64,000 nt of DNA from Paenibacillus sp. FSL R5-0517 (GCF_037974355.1 NZ_CP150235.1:434001-498000); one strand, 5' to 3'; positions 52,165-61,818 are shown, counted from the stretch's first letter. Numbers and translations: made by a program. Notes: generated from the letters alone by a model not told the origin.

Positions 52165-53271
52165 ATGAGTAGAATCAAACTGGCGCTTCGAGGCACGCTT
52201 GCTCTAATTATGGCATTAACAATACTTGTCCCTTCGTTGGCCTTGGCGGCTACAGGTGATGTGACATCGATTGAAATAACCAATAACAGTCCGCAGAAGA
52301 TGAGTGTATCCGAAACAGCTACACTTCAGGTGATGGCCACAGTAGAAGGTTTTGATAATAAGCAGGATGTTACCGAAGGCGTGACTTGGTCCATGAGTAA
52401 TGCAGCAGTTGCAACGATGGTGAAAGGCAAAGTCAAGGCTGTGGCCGCAGGCGAAGCAACCATTTTTGCAGAAGTAGACGGGGTTAAGGCCCAGTTGGTT
52501 GTGCAAGTTCAGGAGAAGATCAAAAGCATCAAAGCTTCACCAAACTCCTATAATTTTGTTAAAGGCAGTGAAAACACCCTCCCGAAAGTAAGCATTACAC
52601 GTGCGAACGGAAAGGTAGAGGATGTGACGTCTGAGATTGTATGGTCGGTATCAAGTAGCGCGGCTGTGCTGGAAAACGGTAAAATCAAAGGCGTTACGCC
52701 AGGCAGAGTATTGCTTCAAGGCAAATACGGAACAACGATTGTGAAAGTGCCCGTTGCTGTGACGGACGAAATTACCAAAGTTGAGGTTACACCTGCATCT
52801 ATGCAGCTGAACATCAAGAAGTCCAAAGCGTTGAAGGTGATTGGCACCTATGCAAACGGCAAGACGATCAACCTTTCGAAACAAGTGATATGGACCTCTT
52901 CCAATACAAATGTAGCTATCGTAAAAAATGGAGCAGTCAAAACGCTGACTGAAGGAAAAGCCACCTTGACAGGAACTTATCAAAATCAGACAATAAAGGC
53001 AGAGGTTACCGTTGTACCTTTGCTCAAAAAGCTAATTTCAGGTCAGAAAAAACTGGTTTTATCCCCACAGGGAAGTACAACGCTGAGTGTGATGGCCCAG
53101 TATGATACGGGTAAAACCACTGTTGTGACTGACAGTGCGGTGTGGAGTAGCACAAAGCCGAGCGTAGCGACAGTAACGAATGGCAAGATTGTAGCTGTAG
53201 GCAAAGGTAAAACATCCATAACGGCCAAGTGGGGCAACAAAAAAGTGACCATCCCTGTTACGGTAAAATAA
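52165..53271 (+). CDS. Secreted protein with four bacterial Ig-like (Big_2) repeats
   Basis: Protein of 368 residues from ATG 52165 (GGAGATGGAG upstream; ATG 52153 is before that). The signal peptide ends near LALAATG. The rest is four tandem Big_2 domains of about 82-88 residues. Each starts with an I-x-x-I/V strand and ends with a basic glycine turn (KGKVKAVAAGEATIFAE, NGKIKGVTPGRVLLQG, NGAVKTLTEGKATLTG, NGKIVAVGKGKTSITA). No catalytic or anchor domain follows. It may be a cell-surface or extracellular binding protein. A terminator lies about 95 bases downstream. Confidence 0.88.
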   Translation: MSRIKLALRGTLALIMALTILVPSLALAATGDVTSIEITNNSPQKMSVSETATLQVMATVEGFDNKQDVTEGVTWSMSNAAVATMVKGKVKAVAAGEATIFAEVDGVKAQLVVQVQEKIKSIKASPNSYNFVKGSENTLPKVSITRANGKVEDVTSEIVWSVSSSAAVLENGKIKGVTPGRVLLQGKYGTTIVKVPVAVTDEITKVEVTPASMQLNIKKSKALKVIGTYANGKTINLSKQVIWTSSNTNVAIVKNGAVKTLTEGKATLTGTYQNQTIKAEVTVVPLLKKLISGQKKLVLSPQGSTTLSVMAQYDTGKTTVVTDSAVWSSTKPSVATVTNGKIVAVGKGKTSITAKWGNKKVTIPVTVK

Positions 53272-53363
53272 ATCTTTATATAATGAAGCACTTTGCATCA
53301 ATCCAAAAATTCAGTACATCATCACGTTAAATAGCATTATATGATCAAGGGTATCAGACAATT

Positions 53364-53389
53364 AGGGGCGTAGACATACGCTCCTTTTT
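53364..53389 (+). terminator. Intrinsic terminator of the Ig-like gene
   Basis: GGGGCGTA and TACGCTCC form an 8-position stem around GACA, followed by TTTTT. Confidence 0.85.
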
Positions 53390-53454
53390 GGATATATAGA
53401 AATAGGGATCTGGAATGCCTTCTGTTTTAACAACAATATAACGGGAATGGGTGG

Positions 53455-53655
53455 ATGAATATGAAAGCATCGATTATAAGCTCAGACCCTAACTCTAGTG
53501 ATCTGGCTTACCTGAAATATCTTCTTCTATCCCTAAGTTCCATACTTACATTTCAACGGAGTACTACGATTGAATGCATGAAGCAACGCACCTATGAAAA
53601 ATACAGAGAAGGTTACCATTTAAGATGTCATGTGGAAGAGGAGATACCTGAATGA
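53455..53655 (+). CDS. Doubtful small ORF before grpB-like gene
   Basis: A 66-codon frame (start ATG 53455 or 53461) that overlaps the next gene by 4 bases. The ribosome site is weak (GGGTGGATG). Its middle has a hydrophobic segment (YLKYLLLSLSSIL), but the rest resembles no family. It may be a leader or a chance frame; the 4-base overlap is the only support. Confidence 0.3.
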   Translation: MNMKASIISSDPNSSDLAYLKYLLLSLSSILTFQRSTTIECMKQRTYEKYREGYHLRCHVEEEIPE

Positions 53656-54203
53656 CAGATCCAATGCAACCGGAAAACTGGCCTGCCTGGGCGACAGAGT
53701 CGGTAGAGATCGCTCCGCCCAATCCGAATTGGGACTTGCAGGCTCAGGAAGAAATTCGGCAACTTCAACACCTTTTAGAGCAATTTAATATCCATCAATT
53801 CGAACATATTGGAAGTACATCCATACCAGGGTTACCCGCCAAACCCATTATTGATCTGATGGCAGAGGTTCAGTCATGGGATGACATGGATCGGATTGCC
53901 GATCAGTTGAATCCGTTGGGCTGGAACTACGTTCCGCCTGAACTGGATGGTCGGGATTATAGACGATTCTGGGTGAAGGTTAAGGATGGCAAGAGAGCTG
54001 TACACCTTCATCTGATGCGCCCGGGAGAAGAACGTTGGAATCGTCAAATGCAGTTTCGGGATGTGCTCAGAAAACGCCCTGATCTGGTGGAAGCTTACGC
54101 CACCCTTAAGATGAAGCTTGCTGATGAGAATAAGGAAGACAGGGAATCGTATACCGCTGCCAAAACGCAATTTATTTTACAAGTGCTTGATGAAGGCGTG
54201 TGA
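53652..54203 (+). CDS. GrpB family protein (UPF0157)
   Basis: Protein of 183 residues with GAGGAGATACC before the ATG. The GrpB/UPF0157 nucleotidyltransferase-like signature is clear: FEHIGSTSIPGLPAKPIIDL near residue 55, then HLHLMRPGEERWNRQMQFRD near 117-136. Some relatives are fused to dephospho-CoA kinase; the reaction of stand-alone members is unknown. It opens a long cluster of short co-directional genes that runs to the NUDIX gene at 60.7 kb. Confidence 0.92.
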   Translation: MTDPMQPENWPAWATESVEIAPPNPNWDLQAQEEIRQLQHLLEQFNIHQFEHIGSTSIPGLPAKPIIDLMAEVQSWDDMDRIADQLNPLGWNYVPPELDGRDYRRFWVKVKDGKRAVHLHLMRPGEERWNRQMQFRDVLRKRPDLVEAYATLKMKLADENKEDRESYTAAKTQFILQVLDEGV

Positions 54204-54207
54204 TTGA

Positions 54208-54615
54208 TTGAAAATCGTACTTATCAGAGACAGGCTGATCTATTTCTTCGCAGTCATGATGACCATGGCGGCAGGACTCGCATCCAGACACTATGGTGAA
54301 CGATTGCCGGGTTGGGTGTACGAACATTTCGGGGATGCATGTTGGGCGGGTATGATTTATTTCGGAGTACGCATGGTGTGGCCTCGTCGCAGTTTGGTAT
54401 GGGCGATGTGTTTGAGCTGTGCATTCAGCTGGATGATTGAGTTCTCACAGTTGATTCAGACGCCTTGGCTGATTGAAATACGTTCAACCGTATGGGGTGC
54501 ACTTATTTTGGGACATGGTTTTCTGGTGATCGATCTGATTCGATATATGGTCGGTATTCTATGCATGGTTATGATCGATCGTTATTTCCTGAGAAATAAG
54601 ATGGGTGGAACCTGA
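54208..54615 (+). CDS. DUF2809 membrane protein
   Basis: Membrane protein of 135 residues with four spans, starting at TTG 54208, 4 bases after the previous stop. Family pattern: LASRHYGERLPGWVYEHFGD near residue 23, followed by a MIYFGVRMVWPRRS stretch and FSWMIEFSQL. Function unknown (related in shape to the VanZ-like/DUF2809 group). Tight spacing indicates co-transcription with the GrpB gene. Confidence 0.83.
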   Translation: MKIVLIRDRLIYFFAVMMTMAAGLASRHYGERLPGWVYEHFGDACWAGMIYFGVRMVWPRRSLVWAMCLSCAFSWMIEFSQLIQTPWLIEIRSTVWGALILGHGFLVIDLIRYMVGILCMVMIDRYFLRNKMGGT

Positions 54616-54643
54616 ACTCAAGTGAATCATGGAGGTATGCTGA

Positions 54644-55201
54644 ATGAATGTAGAAAAACTTTTTGCCGAATCACCCGAATTCGAAACACAGCGCTTAAGA
54701 CTGAGACGTCTTACGATGGATGATCTTGACGAATATTATGCGTTTGCCTCTGATCCAAGGGTGAGTCAGCAAAGCTTGTGGAATTGCCATGAGACGGTTG
54801 AAGATTCCATTCAATATATTCAACGGGTACTGGATAATTATGAACGGAAAACGGTCCATATCTGGGCTTTTGTCCTGAAGGAAACAGGGACGTTAATCGG
54901 GAGAGGTGGCATTTTTCATCTCAACGAAGACATGCAAAGTGCTGAATTGGGATACGGGATAGCCAGCAGTCAATGGGGCAAGGGGCTCGCTGTAGAAGCG
55001 ATGCAACCCATCGTGGATTATTGTTTTCAGGAACTGGACTGCAACCGGCTGGAAGGGAAATGTAATGCAGGCAACATAGGCTCAGCACGTGTCATGGAGA
55101 AACTGGGCATGTCGTATGAAGGTTTGCTGCGTAAACAGTTGAAGATCAAAGGTATCTTTACAGATCAAAAAATGTACTCCCGTATCCGGGATGATCTATA
55201 A
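54644..55201 (+). CDS. RimJ/RimL-type GNAT N-acetyltransferase
   Basis: Acetyltransferase of 185 residues; GGAGG precedes the ATG. It has the RimJ/RimL layout: TQRLRLRRLTMDDLDEYY at the N-terminus, the strand LIGRGGIFHL, the acetyl-CoA loop around SSQWGKGLAVEAMQ, and NIGSARVMEKLGM at the C-terminus. Substrates can be ribosomal proteins, other proteins or small amines; not resolved here. Part of the small-enzyme cluster. Confidence 0.9.
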   Translation: MNVEKLFAESPEFETQRLRLRRLTMDDLDEYYAFASDPRVSQQSLWNCHETVEDSIQYIQRVLDNYERKTVHIWAFVLKETGTLIGRGGIFHLNEDMQSAELGYGIASSQWGKGLAVEAMQPIVDYCFQELDCNRLEGKCNAGNIGSARVMEKLGMSYEGLLRKQLKIKGIFTDQKMYSRIRDDL

Positions 55202-55252
55202 TATTTCCAACGACACATAGGGTACATCGCAGAAAATGAAGGAGGCGGAACC

Positions 55253-55582
55253 ATGATCTACAGTATTATTTCCCGTTCATTGTGGGAGGAAGTGTCCAAG
55301 GGCAGTGAGTATGCACCAGACAGCCTGGAGACAGACGGATTCATTCATTGTTCCACCAAGGAACAGATTCCATGGGTAGCCGGGCAATATTATGCAGGTT
55401 GCACGGATCTGTTATTGCTTAGTATTGATGAGAAGGCGTTAAAGCCGGAACTGGTGTATGAAGATCTATACGGATTGAATGAACTATTTCCACATATTTA
55501 TGGAGAACTTAATTTGGATGCGGTACGTAAAGTCATTCCATTTGAACCGAATGCTGATGGTACATTCTCATTTCCTGAATAA
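55253..55582 (+). CDS. DUF952 family protein
   Basis: Protein of 109 residues; AAGGAGGCGG precedes the ATG. The family pattern is complete: LETDGFIHCSTKEQIP with the conserved FIHCS, then LLLLSIDEKAL, YEDLYGLNELFPHIYGEL, and VIPFEPNADGTF. Structures of this family resemble ADP-ribosyl/ARTD-like or PUA-type folds; function is not established. Length is normal. Confidence 0.9.
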   Translation: MIYSIISRSLWEEVSKGSEYAPDSLETDGFIHCSTKEQIPWVAGQYYAGCTDLLLLSIDEKALKPELVYEDLYGLNELFPHIYGELNLDAVRKVIPFEPNADGTFSFPE

Positions 55583-55649
55583 AGGCAAGTGACGTATCGG
55601 GATGAACGTGATCAGGGCGATATTACTTTTTTCGAAGGGTGGTTAACGG

Positions 55650-56240
55650 ATGGATATGAATCAGGTTTTTCTGGAAACGGCGGAGAAGCAATTTCTGTAT
55701 TACAAGCAGCTCGGGGAAAAAGCTATGGCGCAACTGGAGTCCGAGCAGTTGTTTCAATCCTGGAATGAAGACGCGAACAGCATCGCGGTGATTGTAAAAC
55801 ATCTCTGGGGCAATATGCTGTCCCGTTGGACAGATGTACTGACAACAGATGGAGAGAAACCTTGGCGTGAACGGGATGCCGAATTCGTGAATGATATTGC
55901 TTCCCGGGAAGAGTTGATTGCCAAATGGGAGGAAGGCTGGACGTGCCTACTCGAAGCCATTCGTTCATTTACCCCGGAACAATTGTCTCATATCATATAT
56001 ATTCGCAATGAAGGGCATACCGTCATGGAGGCCATTATTCGGCAATTGGCGCACTATCCATATCATGTCGGACAGATGGTATTTGCCGCAAAAATGCTTA
56101 AAGAAACAGCGTGGGACAGTCTCTCGATCCCGAGAAACGGATCTGCTCAATATAATGGCGGCAAATTTGCCAAGCCAAAGGCACGCAAACATTTTACAGA
56201 AGATGAACTTCATATCGAAAAAGGTGAGGAACAACAATGA
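55650..56240 (+). CDS. DinB-like protein, DUF1572 family
   Basis: Four-helix-bundle protein of 196 residues. GAAGGGTGG lies before ATG 55650. DUF1572 hallmarks are SIAVIVKHLWGNMLSRWTDV with the first His ligand, then a HTVMEAIIRQLAHYPYHVGQ stretch carrying the second and third His. Three histidines would bind a metal, as in DinB/YfiT proteins that act as thiol S-transferases. The gene overlaps the phosphatase gene by 4 bases. Confidence 0.88.
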   Translation: MDMNQVFLETAEKQFLYYKQLGEKAMAQLESEQLFQSWNEDANSIAVIVKHLWGNMLSRWTDVLTTDGEKPWRERDAEFVNDIASREELIAKWEEGWTCLLEAIRSFTPEQLSHIIYIRNEGHTVMEAIIRQLAHYPYHVGQMVFAAKMLKETAWDSLSIPRNGSAQYNGGKFAKPKARKHFTEDELHIEKGEEQQ

Positions 56241-56830
56241 CTGAAATTGCACTGATTCGCCATGGAAGCACAGCGTGGAATAAGGAAAAACGTTCTCAGG
56301 GCCAGACGGACAATCCGCTGGATCAGGAGGGAAGGGAACAAGCGGTTTTACTTGCAACGAGACTGGCAGAGGAATCATGGGATGCCATCTATGCAAGTGA
56401 CTTGGAACGTGCAAGTGAGACGGCTCGCATCATTGGTGATCGCTTGGGCATTCAGGAGATCCATCTGGACTCCAGACTTCGCGAGATGGGCGGAGGACAG
56501 GTCGAAGGAACGACGGAAGAGGAACGGTTAGCCAAGTGGGGAGCGGACTGGAGTACCCTGGATCTGGGACGGGAGCTTGCAGATGCAGGGACTGTTCGAG
56601 GCAGTGCAGTGCTTGAAGAGATTGTACAGCAGCATCCTGATGGCAAAGTAATCGTGGTCAGTCACGGAGCCGTCCTGCGGAATACATTACGAGGTCTGGT
56701 GCCTGAGCTTGATATTAGCGTGAAGCTGTCCAATACATCCATTACGCGGATTGCCAAGAAAGATGATACATGGCAATGCGAACTGTACAATTGCAGCGTG
56801 CATTTGAATTCGTCCAAGGATGCACAATAG
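56237..56830 (+). CDS. Histidine phosphatase (phosphoglycerate-mutase-like)
   Basis: Phosphatase of 197 residues, ATG overlapping the previous stop (ATGA). The catalytic RHG is in LIRHGSTAWN with His9, the second Arg/Glu set in SDLERASETA and the partner His in VVSHGAVLRNTLRG. It lacks the inserts of true mutases, so it is a broad phosphatase or a specific one such as alpha-ribazole or PhoE type. It ends 0 bases before the next gene. Confidence 0.92.
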   Translation: MTEIALIRHGSTAWNKEKRSQGQTDNPLDQEGREQAVLLATRLAEESWDAIYASDLERASETARIIGDRLGIQEIHLDSRLREMGGGQVEGTTEEERLAKWGADWSTLDLGRELADAGTVRGSAVLEEIVQQHPDGKVIVVSHGAVLRNTLRGLVPELDISVKLSNTSITRIAKKDDTWQCELYNCSVHLNSSKDAQ

Positions 56831-57664
56831 ATGGATGCTCTGACGTTAAAGCAAAAATTGCAGCATATCCAGTCAGCTAATCGGTCCATAGACCATGTGG
56901 AACAACCTTACGAATTGGCGCTGCATATGATGAAACATATTGGCAGTCCTGACCCTGTCCTGCGGGATGAATTGATCTATATTACGTTTGCAACCTGGAT
57001 TGGAAAGGGTGTATTTACGGAAGACGAGCTGAGGCATCTGTTGCAGTTGGCTCTGGATGATCAGCACCTCTTCCATGGCATCGGAGAGCAGGGAACGGAC
57101 AGTGTGTTTACACGGACGTTCTCCATATTGTTACTGCCTCCAATCCTGAATCTGGATCGTGAGAAACCTTTCCTGAACAAGGTGGATATCGCAGGGATTC
57201 ATCATCGGTCGATTACATATCTGGCATGTGAAAAAGATCTTCGCGGCTATGTCGATGATAAGGGCTGGGCGCATGCCCCCGCACATGCGGCGGATGCGGT
57301 TGAAGACCTGGCTCAGTCACCATATCTGGAGCGAATGGAACTGCTGGAACTTCTGCATACAATCAGTCGGAAAATAACCGAATCAAGTGACGTTTACATC
57401 CATGATGAAGATCAGCGAATAGCGCATGCTGTAGTGACCATTCTTCGTCGCAATCTGCTGGAGCAAAAAGATATTACGTTGTGGATCGATTCCCTTCATC
57501 AAGAAACTAAGGCAGTAAACAGATCATTTCTGGATACCAGTCATAGGGACCTGAATGTGCGTCTGTTTTTGCAGACACTGTATCTTGCGATACGTACAGA
57601 AGAAGACGAGCCGTTTCCGGCGGTTCGTTCACTAGTATTGCTGACATTGGAGAGAGATAAATAA
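56831..57664 (+). CDS. DUF2785 family protein
   Basis: Protein of 277 residues starting immediately after the preceding stop. The family signature is the invariant segment KGWAHAPAHAADAVEDLAQ near residue 147, with helical repeats on either side. It has no signal peptide. Function unknown. The gene is fully embedded in the operon and precedes pxpB. Confidence 0.87.
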   Translation: MDALTLKQKLQHIQSANRSIDHVEQPYELALHMMKHIGSPDPVLRDELIYITFATWIGKGVFTEDELRHLLQLALDDQHLFHGIGEQGTDSVFTRTFSILLLPPILNLDREKPFLNKVDIAGIHHRSITYLACEKDLRGYVDDKGWAHAPAHAADAVEDLAQSPYLERMELLELLHTISRKITESSDVYIHDEDQRIAHAVVTILRRNLLEQKDITLWIDSLHQETKAVNRSFLDTSHRDLNVRLFLQTLYLAIRTEEDEPFPAVRSLVLLTLERDK

Positions 57665-57701
57665 CGATACGCTAAACGTGTGGACAGAGGGGAGATCGCG
57701 C

Positions 57702-58418
57702 ATGAGCGAATTACCGTATGCTTGGACAAAGGAGATTTTGTTTCCGCTGGGTGAGACAGCCGTTATCATCGATTGCGGGGATCACTTGTCTGTCGCGGTA
57801 CAGCGCAGAGTGGCGTCTGTATGTGCTTTGCTGGAAAAAAGAACTCTGCCTGCCATGATCGAATGGGTGCCTTCATACACATCCGTTACACTATTTTATA
57901 ATCCGTTCATCTCCCCGTACCCCGAGTTGTGCCGCGCTTTGCTTCAACAGTTGAACCAAATGAAGGAATCCGTACAAGACAAGCCCAGAACGGTCACGAT
58001 TCCCGTATGTTACGGTGGCGAATGGGGGCCTGATCTGAACTATGTTGCCAGTGAGCATGGACTGACCTCAGAGGACGTTATTGCAATTCATACATCCGGG
58101 GATTATCTGGTCCATATGATTGGATTTGCCCCAGGTTTTCCGTATCTCGGTGGGTTATCTGAACGGATTGCTACGCCCAGACGGGCAACGCCAAGGCTTC
58201 GGGTAGAGGCCGGTACAGTTGGGATTGGGGGCAAACAGACAGGAATCTATCCGCTAGATACACCCGGAGGATGGCAATGTATTGGACGAACGCCCCTCCG
58301 GTTGTTTCGGCCGGATGAGAAGGTACCAAGTTTGCTGGCAACAGGTGATCGGGTTCGATTTGAACAGATTACGAAGCAGGACTATCTGGCGTTGAAGCGG
58401 ATGGAGGATGAACGATGA
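57702..58418 (+). CDS. pxpB: 5-oxoprolinase subunit PxpB (KipI-like)
   Basis: Subunit of 238 residues from ATG 57702 (AGAGGGGAG upstream). Conserved parts include DYLVHMIGFAPGFPYLGG and the EAGTVGIGGKQTGIYP with PGGWQCIGRTPL. With PxpC and PxpA it forms the ATP-dependent enzyme that opens 5-oxoproline to glutamate. B. subtilis KipI is known also as a KinA inhibitor, which might link it to sporulation. It overlaps pxpC by 4 bases (ATGA). Confidence 0.95.
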   Translation: MSELPYAWTKEILFPLGETAVIIDCGDHLSVAVQRRVASVCALLEKRTLPAMIEWVPSYTSVTLFYNPFISPYPELCRALLQQLNQMKESVQDKPRTVTIPVCYGGEWGPDLNYVASEHGLTSEDVIAIHTSGDYLVHMIGFAPGFPYLGGLSERIATPRRATPRLRVEAGTVGIGGKQTGIYPLDTPGGWQCIGRTPLRLFRPDEKVPSLLATGDRVRFEQITKQDYLALKRMEDER

Positions 58419-59449
58419 GTGTCGAAGTGATTCGTCCTGGGCTGTTATCTACCATTCAGGATGAAGGCAGAACCGGCTATCGCCGGTATGGTATTCATCC
58501 TGGCGGCGTCATGGACACCTTTGCAGCCAGAGCCGCCAATATGCTTGTGGGCAATCCCCGAAATGCAGCACTGCTGGAGATGACGATGACGGGGCCGGAG
58601 CTTCGATTTCAGGAGAGCCAGCTAGTCTCATTATGTGGGGGGGATCTGACAGCAACGGTGGATCATCTGCCTGTACCTTTGTGGCGTCCTGTGCTGGTGC
58701 GGGCTGGAAGTGTAATGAAATTTGGCCCGTGTCGTCATGGCTTGCGTTGTTATCTGGCGTTAGCGGGTGGAATAGCTGCACCGGAAGTGATGGGCAGTCG
58801 AAGTACAGATCTTAAGACAGGTATTGGCGGTTTGGCAGGAAGACCCCTGCGTGTGGCAGACCTGTTATCTACAGGTGAACCTTCTGGTGAAGCACAAGTA
58901 TGGATGAAGCGTATGGAGCAGCAGGTAGAAGAAAGTGAGCGGGGCCGCCGAATATTGGCGCCTGCGTGGTTCTTATCTGAACGTGAAAGACCTGACTATT
59001 ATGGGAGAGCTGTTATTCGTGTGATGGAGAGCAAGGACAGCTCGCTGTTCAGCGAGGCGAGTCTGGGACATTTCTATGCCGAAAAATACGTAATCTCTCC
59101 GCAATCCGATCGGATGGGCTATCGCCTGCAAGGCTCCAGACTGGAGTTGAATCAGCCGCTGGATCGGCTGTCAGAAGCCGTTACCTATGGCACGGTGCAG
59201 GTGCCACCCGATGGTCAGCCGATCATCTTGATGGCAGACCATCAGACGATTGGAGGTTATCCTGTCATAGCACAGGTAGCTCAGGTGGATATGCCAATCC
59301 TGGCTCAGGCTAGGCCGGGAACCCGAATTTCTTTTGCACAGATTACGCATGATCAAGCCCGACAGTTGTACATGGAACAGGAGATCAATATGCAGCTCAT
59401 GGATAAGCTGATACGCAGAAGAATGGCAGGAATGGAGGGCGCTCAATGA
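58415..59449 (+). CDS. pxpC: 5-oxoprolinase subunit PxpC (KipA-like, biotin-dependent carboxyltransferase fold)
   Basis: Subunit of 344 residues. Start ATGA overlaps pxpB. Family pattern: [20 protein letters not shown] at the N-terminus, [15 protein letters not shown], then [11 protein letters not shown] and [11 protein letters not shown], and the ending with [15 protein letters not shown]. It associates with PxpB in the ATP-using half of 5-oxoprolinase. It overlaps pxpA by 4 bases. Confidence 0.95.
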   Translation: MSVEVIRPGLLSTIQDEGRTGYRRYGIHPGGVMDTFAARAANMLVGNPRNAALLEMTMTGPELRFQESQLVSLCGGDLTATVDHLPVPLWRPVLVRAGSVMKFGPCRHGLRCYLALAGGIAAPEVMGSRSTDLKTGIGGLAGRPLRVADLLSTGEPSGEAQVWMKRMEQQVEESERGRRILAPAWFLSERERPDYYGRAVIRVMESKDSSLFSEASLGHFYAEKYVISPQSDRMGYRLQGSRLELNQPLDRLSEAVTYGTVQVPPDGQPIILMADHQTIGGYPVIAQVAQVDMPILAQARPGTRISFAQITHDQARQLYMEQEINMQLMDKLIRRRMAGMEGAQ

Positions 59450-60243
59450 ATACCTTGAAAACCTTGGATATCAATTGTGATCTGGGCGAAAGTTATGGTA
59501 TATATCGCACGTTATCGGACGAAGCCATTCTGCCCTTAATTACGTCAGCCAATATAGCCTGCGGGTTTCATGCAGGGGACCCGGCTACGATGCGGATCAC
59601 GGTGGAGAAGGCATTGGAGCATCAGGTGGCAATTGGCGCTCACCCCGGATTGCCGGATCTGCAAGGGTTTGGCAGAAGACGTATGGACATTACGCCACGG
59701 GAAGCATATGACATGGTGGTGTATCAGATCGGTGCGCTGGATGCCTTTGTCCGTGCAAGTGGGGGGCAAATGCATCACGTGAAACCGCACGGCGCCTTAT
59801 ACAATATGGCTGCAGAAGATACGAAGCTTGCTGAAGCCATCGTGGAGGCGATCTATCAAGTACAACCCGAGCTGTATTTGTATGGTCTGGCGGGCAGTAA
59901 GCTGATTCACGCTGCGGATCGCATCGGTCTGCGCAGTGTGAGCGAGGTGTTTGCGGATCGAACCTATGGGGCGGATGGTAAGCTAACCCCTCGAAGCCAA
60001 GCGGGGGCTGTCATTGAAGAGTCGGGACAAGCGATTGCTCAAGTGCTCCAGATGGTGAAAGACGGCGTGGTTGTATCCACGGATGGCACGCGGGTTTCCA
60101 TGAAGGCAGAGACGGTCTGCATCCACGGTGACGGAGCGAATGCTCTAGCATTTGCTCAAGAGATTCGTCGTGTGCTGGAATCGGAAGGCATTCAGTTATC
60201 CGCGCATAATTTTGGAATGACAAGGAGTGAAAGAACAGAATGA
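59446..60243 (+). CDS. pxpA: 5-oxoprolinase subunit PxpA (LamB/YcsF)
   Basis: Subunit of 265 residues. Start ATGA overlaps pxpC. Conserved motifs are [36 protein letters not shown] and [10 protein letters not shown]; it is a polysaccharide-deacetylase-like barrel. The trio recycles 5-oxoproline, a by-product of glutathione-type or N-terminal glutamine chemistry. The following NUDIX gene overlaps it by 4 bases. Confidence 0.95.
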   Translation: MNTLKTLDINCDLGESYGIYRTLSDEAILPLITSANIACGFHAGDPATMRITVEKALEHQVAIGAHPGLPDLQGFGRRRMDITPREAYDMVVYQIGALDAFVRASGGQMHHVKPHGALYNMAAEDTKLAEAIVEAIYQVQPELYLYGLAGSKLIHAADRIGLRSVSEVFADRTYGADGKLTPRSQAGAVIEESGQAIAQVLQMVKDGVVVSTDGTRVSMKAETVCIHGDGANALAFAQEIRRVLESEGIQLSAHNFGMTRSERTE

Positions 60244-60698
60244 AACCCATACGCAACTCGGCGAAGGCCGTTATTGTGCAGGATAGACGATTGCTGGTCA
60301 TTCGGCTGGAAGACCAATATGGTACCGCTTATGTGTTCCCGGGTGGAGGACAGGAGAAAGGTGAAGAACTCAAGGATGCGGTCGCACGTGAATGTCTGGA
60401 GGAGATTGGCCAGGCTGTGAACGTGGGAGAGTTGTTGCATATTCGAGAGTATATCGGAAAAAATCATGAATTCGCCGAGTGGGATGCAGATATCCACCAG
60501 GTTGAATTTTATTTTGCGTGCAGCCTGATCAATCCGGAGGCAACTATTTTTGAAGGCTCCAATCCTGACGACCATCAAGTCGCCGTGGAATGGATTGCGC
60601 TGGAAGAGCTGTCTCAGGTTCGTTTATATCCAAAAACCATTGGTGAGCTACTGCTTCAATCGGGTTCTTCATCAATCTATCTTGGAGATTTGAATTAA
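60240..60698 (+). CDS. NUDIX hydrolase
   Basis: Hydrolase of 152 residues, coupled to pxpA by a 4-base overlap. The NUDIX box is complete: Gly36, Glu42, Arg50-Glu51, Glu54-Glu55 and Gly57 (G-x5-E-x7-REC-x-EE-x-G). It hydrolyses nucleoside diphosphate-linked compounds; the substrate is unknown. It is the last gene of the 53.6-60.7 kb cluster. No clear terminator is seen directly after it. Confidence 0.93.
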   Translation: MKPIRNSAKAVIVQDRRLLVIRLEDQYGTAYVFPGGGQEKGEELKDAVARECLEEIGQAVNVGELLHIREYIGKNHEFAEWDADIHQVEFYFACSLINPEATIFEGSNPDDHQVAVEWIALEELSQVRLYPKTIGELLLQSGSSSIYLGDLN

Positions 60699-60963
60699 AA
60701 TGATCATAGGAGCCATAAGGGCTAATGCCTTTATGTAAACATTTTTATAAAGAACTTTTCCGATTTTGTCACGTTTGCATACCTGGTTCATGGGATTCAC
60801 CACAGGTGAGGTGGGTACACTATAAGTACAGGCTTATTACAGAGCTGCATTAAGCTTGCGCTAGTAATAAGCTATTAATGAACTGTCATTAAACAAAAGA
60901 GAGAGTAACAACTACACTTCTCTTGTACTTTTTATTATTCACCCTTAATTGGGAGAACGGTAG

Positions 60964-61008
60964 ACGTAGTGGAGGGGACGGAATCGATTCTGAGGAAGCG
61001 AAGCGTTC
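60964..61008 (+). repeat. Accessory module upstream of R2 copy 4
   Basis: Order GTAGTG, AGGGGACG, GATTCTG and AAGCGAAGCGTTCGC, matching the module at 18339-18380. Its last part can fold as GCGAA-GCG-TTCGC. The rest of the 60699-61048 stretch has nothing recognised. Confidence 0.6.
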
Positions 61009-61048
61009 GCATCTTGAATTTTTATTCATATATCCTTTGGAATTAAGC

Positions 61049-61199
61049 ATTCACACGATAACGGAGAGGACAGAAGAAACCTGAAAAAGCGAAGCGCTCG
61101 CCTTTATCCCCGGATTTTCCCTTTAGAAAAAGGGAATCAGAAAATCTGGGGGTAACAGCGATTGGAAGGTTGTTCTGTCATCGTAGTGCCAGTGTGAAT
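61049..61199 (+). repeat. R2 repeat copy 4 (151 bp)
   Basis: Perfect 8-bp ends ATTCACAC (61049) and GTGTGAAT (61192). Inner pairing GGACAGAA/TTCTGTC and the central hairpin (TTATCCCCGGATTTTCCC with GGGAATCAGAAAATCTGG and GGGTAA) are clear. It lies 350 bases after the NUDIX gene and 138 bases before the next gene, in the sense of both. Confidence 0.87.
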
Positions 61200-61336
61200 C
61201 GGTTTTAATCCAATGTATATGAGGAAGTGATCAGGATCATCGTGAGATAACAGCGATCCAAAGAACGATCCGTACCCGGAACGACCGCCTACAAAAGTCC
61301 TCCCAATATTCCCCCAAACCGAAAGGAGCACTTCCC

Positions 61337-61753
61337 ATGAACCAGACTGAATTGGAACAAAACATTGTAAAAGCATTGGAAAACAACCCTTTTTGCAGCT
61401 TCTCGACTGTAGAGAATGGTAAACCGAAATCCCGCTATATGGCGCTTTTCAACGATGGACTGAACATTCATCTGGCAACGAACCGCCGTACACACAAAGT
61501 AGAGGAACTGGAGAATAATCCGAATGTTAGCCTGCTGCTTGGTTATGAGGCTGGTGGTTCCAAGGAAGTCGTTGAGATTGAAGGAACCTGTGAAGTGACC
61601 AAGAACGAAGGTTTGCGTGAGCAAGTATGGAATGACGAACTGAAGGCGTGGTTCGATGGACCTAATGATCCGAACTATGTCATTCTGGACATCACTCCGA
61701 CTCGTATTGAATATACAGGGAAAGATCATGAACATCATGTGTGGGAACAATAA
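61337..61753 (+). CDS. Pyridoxamine 5'-phosphate oxidase-like protein (general stress protein 26 type)
   Basis: Protein of 138 residues; GAAAGGAG lies 10 bases before the ATG. A split-barrel flavin-binding fold is shown by NPFCSFSTVENGKPKSRYM, HLATNRRTHKVEELENNPNV and LLLGYEAGGSKEVVEI. Such proteins bind FMN/FAD, and relatives are general-stress proteins; a true PNPOx role is unlikely because the C-terminal PLP part is missing. Monocistronic, with a terminator downstream. Confidence 0.9.
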   Translation: MNQTELEQNIVKALENNPFCSFSTVENGKPKSRYMALFNDGLNIHLATNRRTHKVEELENNPNVSLLLGYEAGGSKEVVEIEGTCEVTKNEGLREQVWNDELKAWFDGPNDPNYVILDITPTRIEYTGKDHEHHVWEQ

Positions 61754-61818
61754 TCCAACGATGAAAATAACCTCTGCCAAATAGCGTCCTTTTGCGGAAT
61801 GCGCGCAGAGTTCACTCC

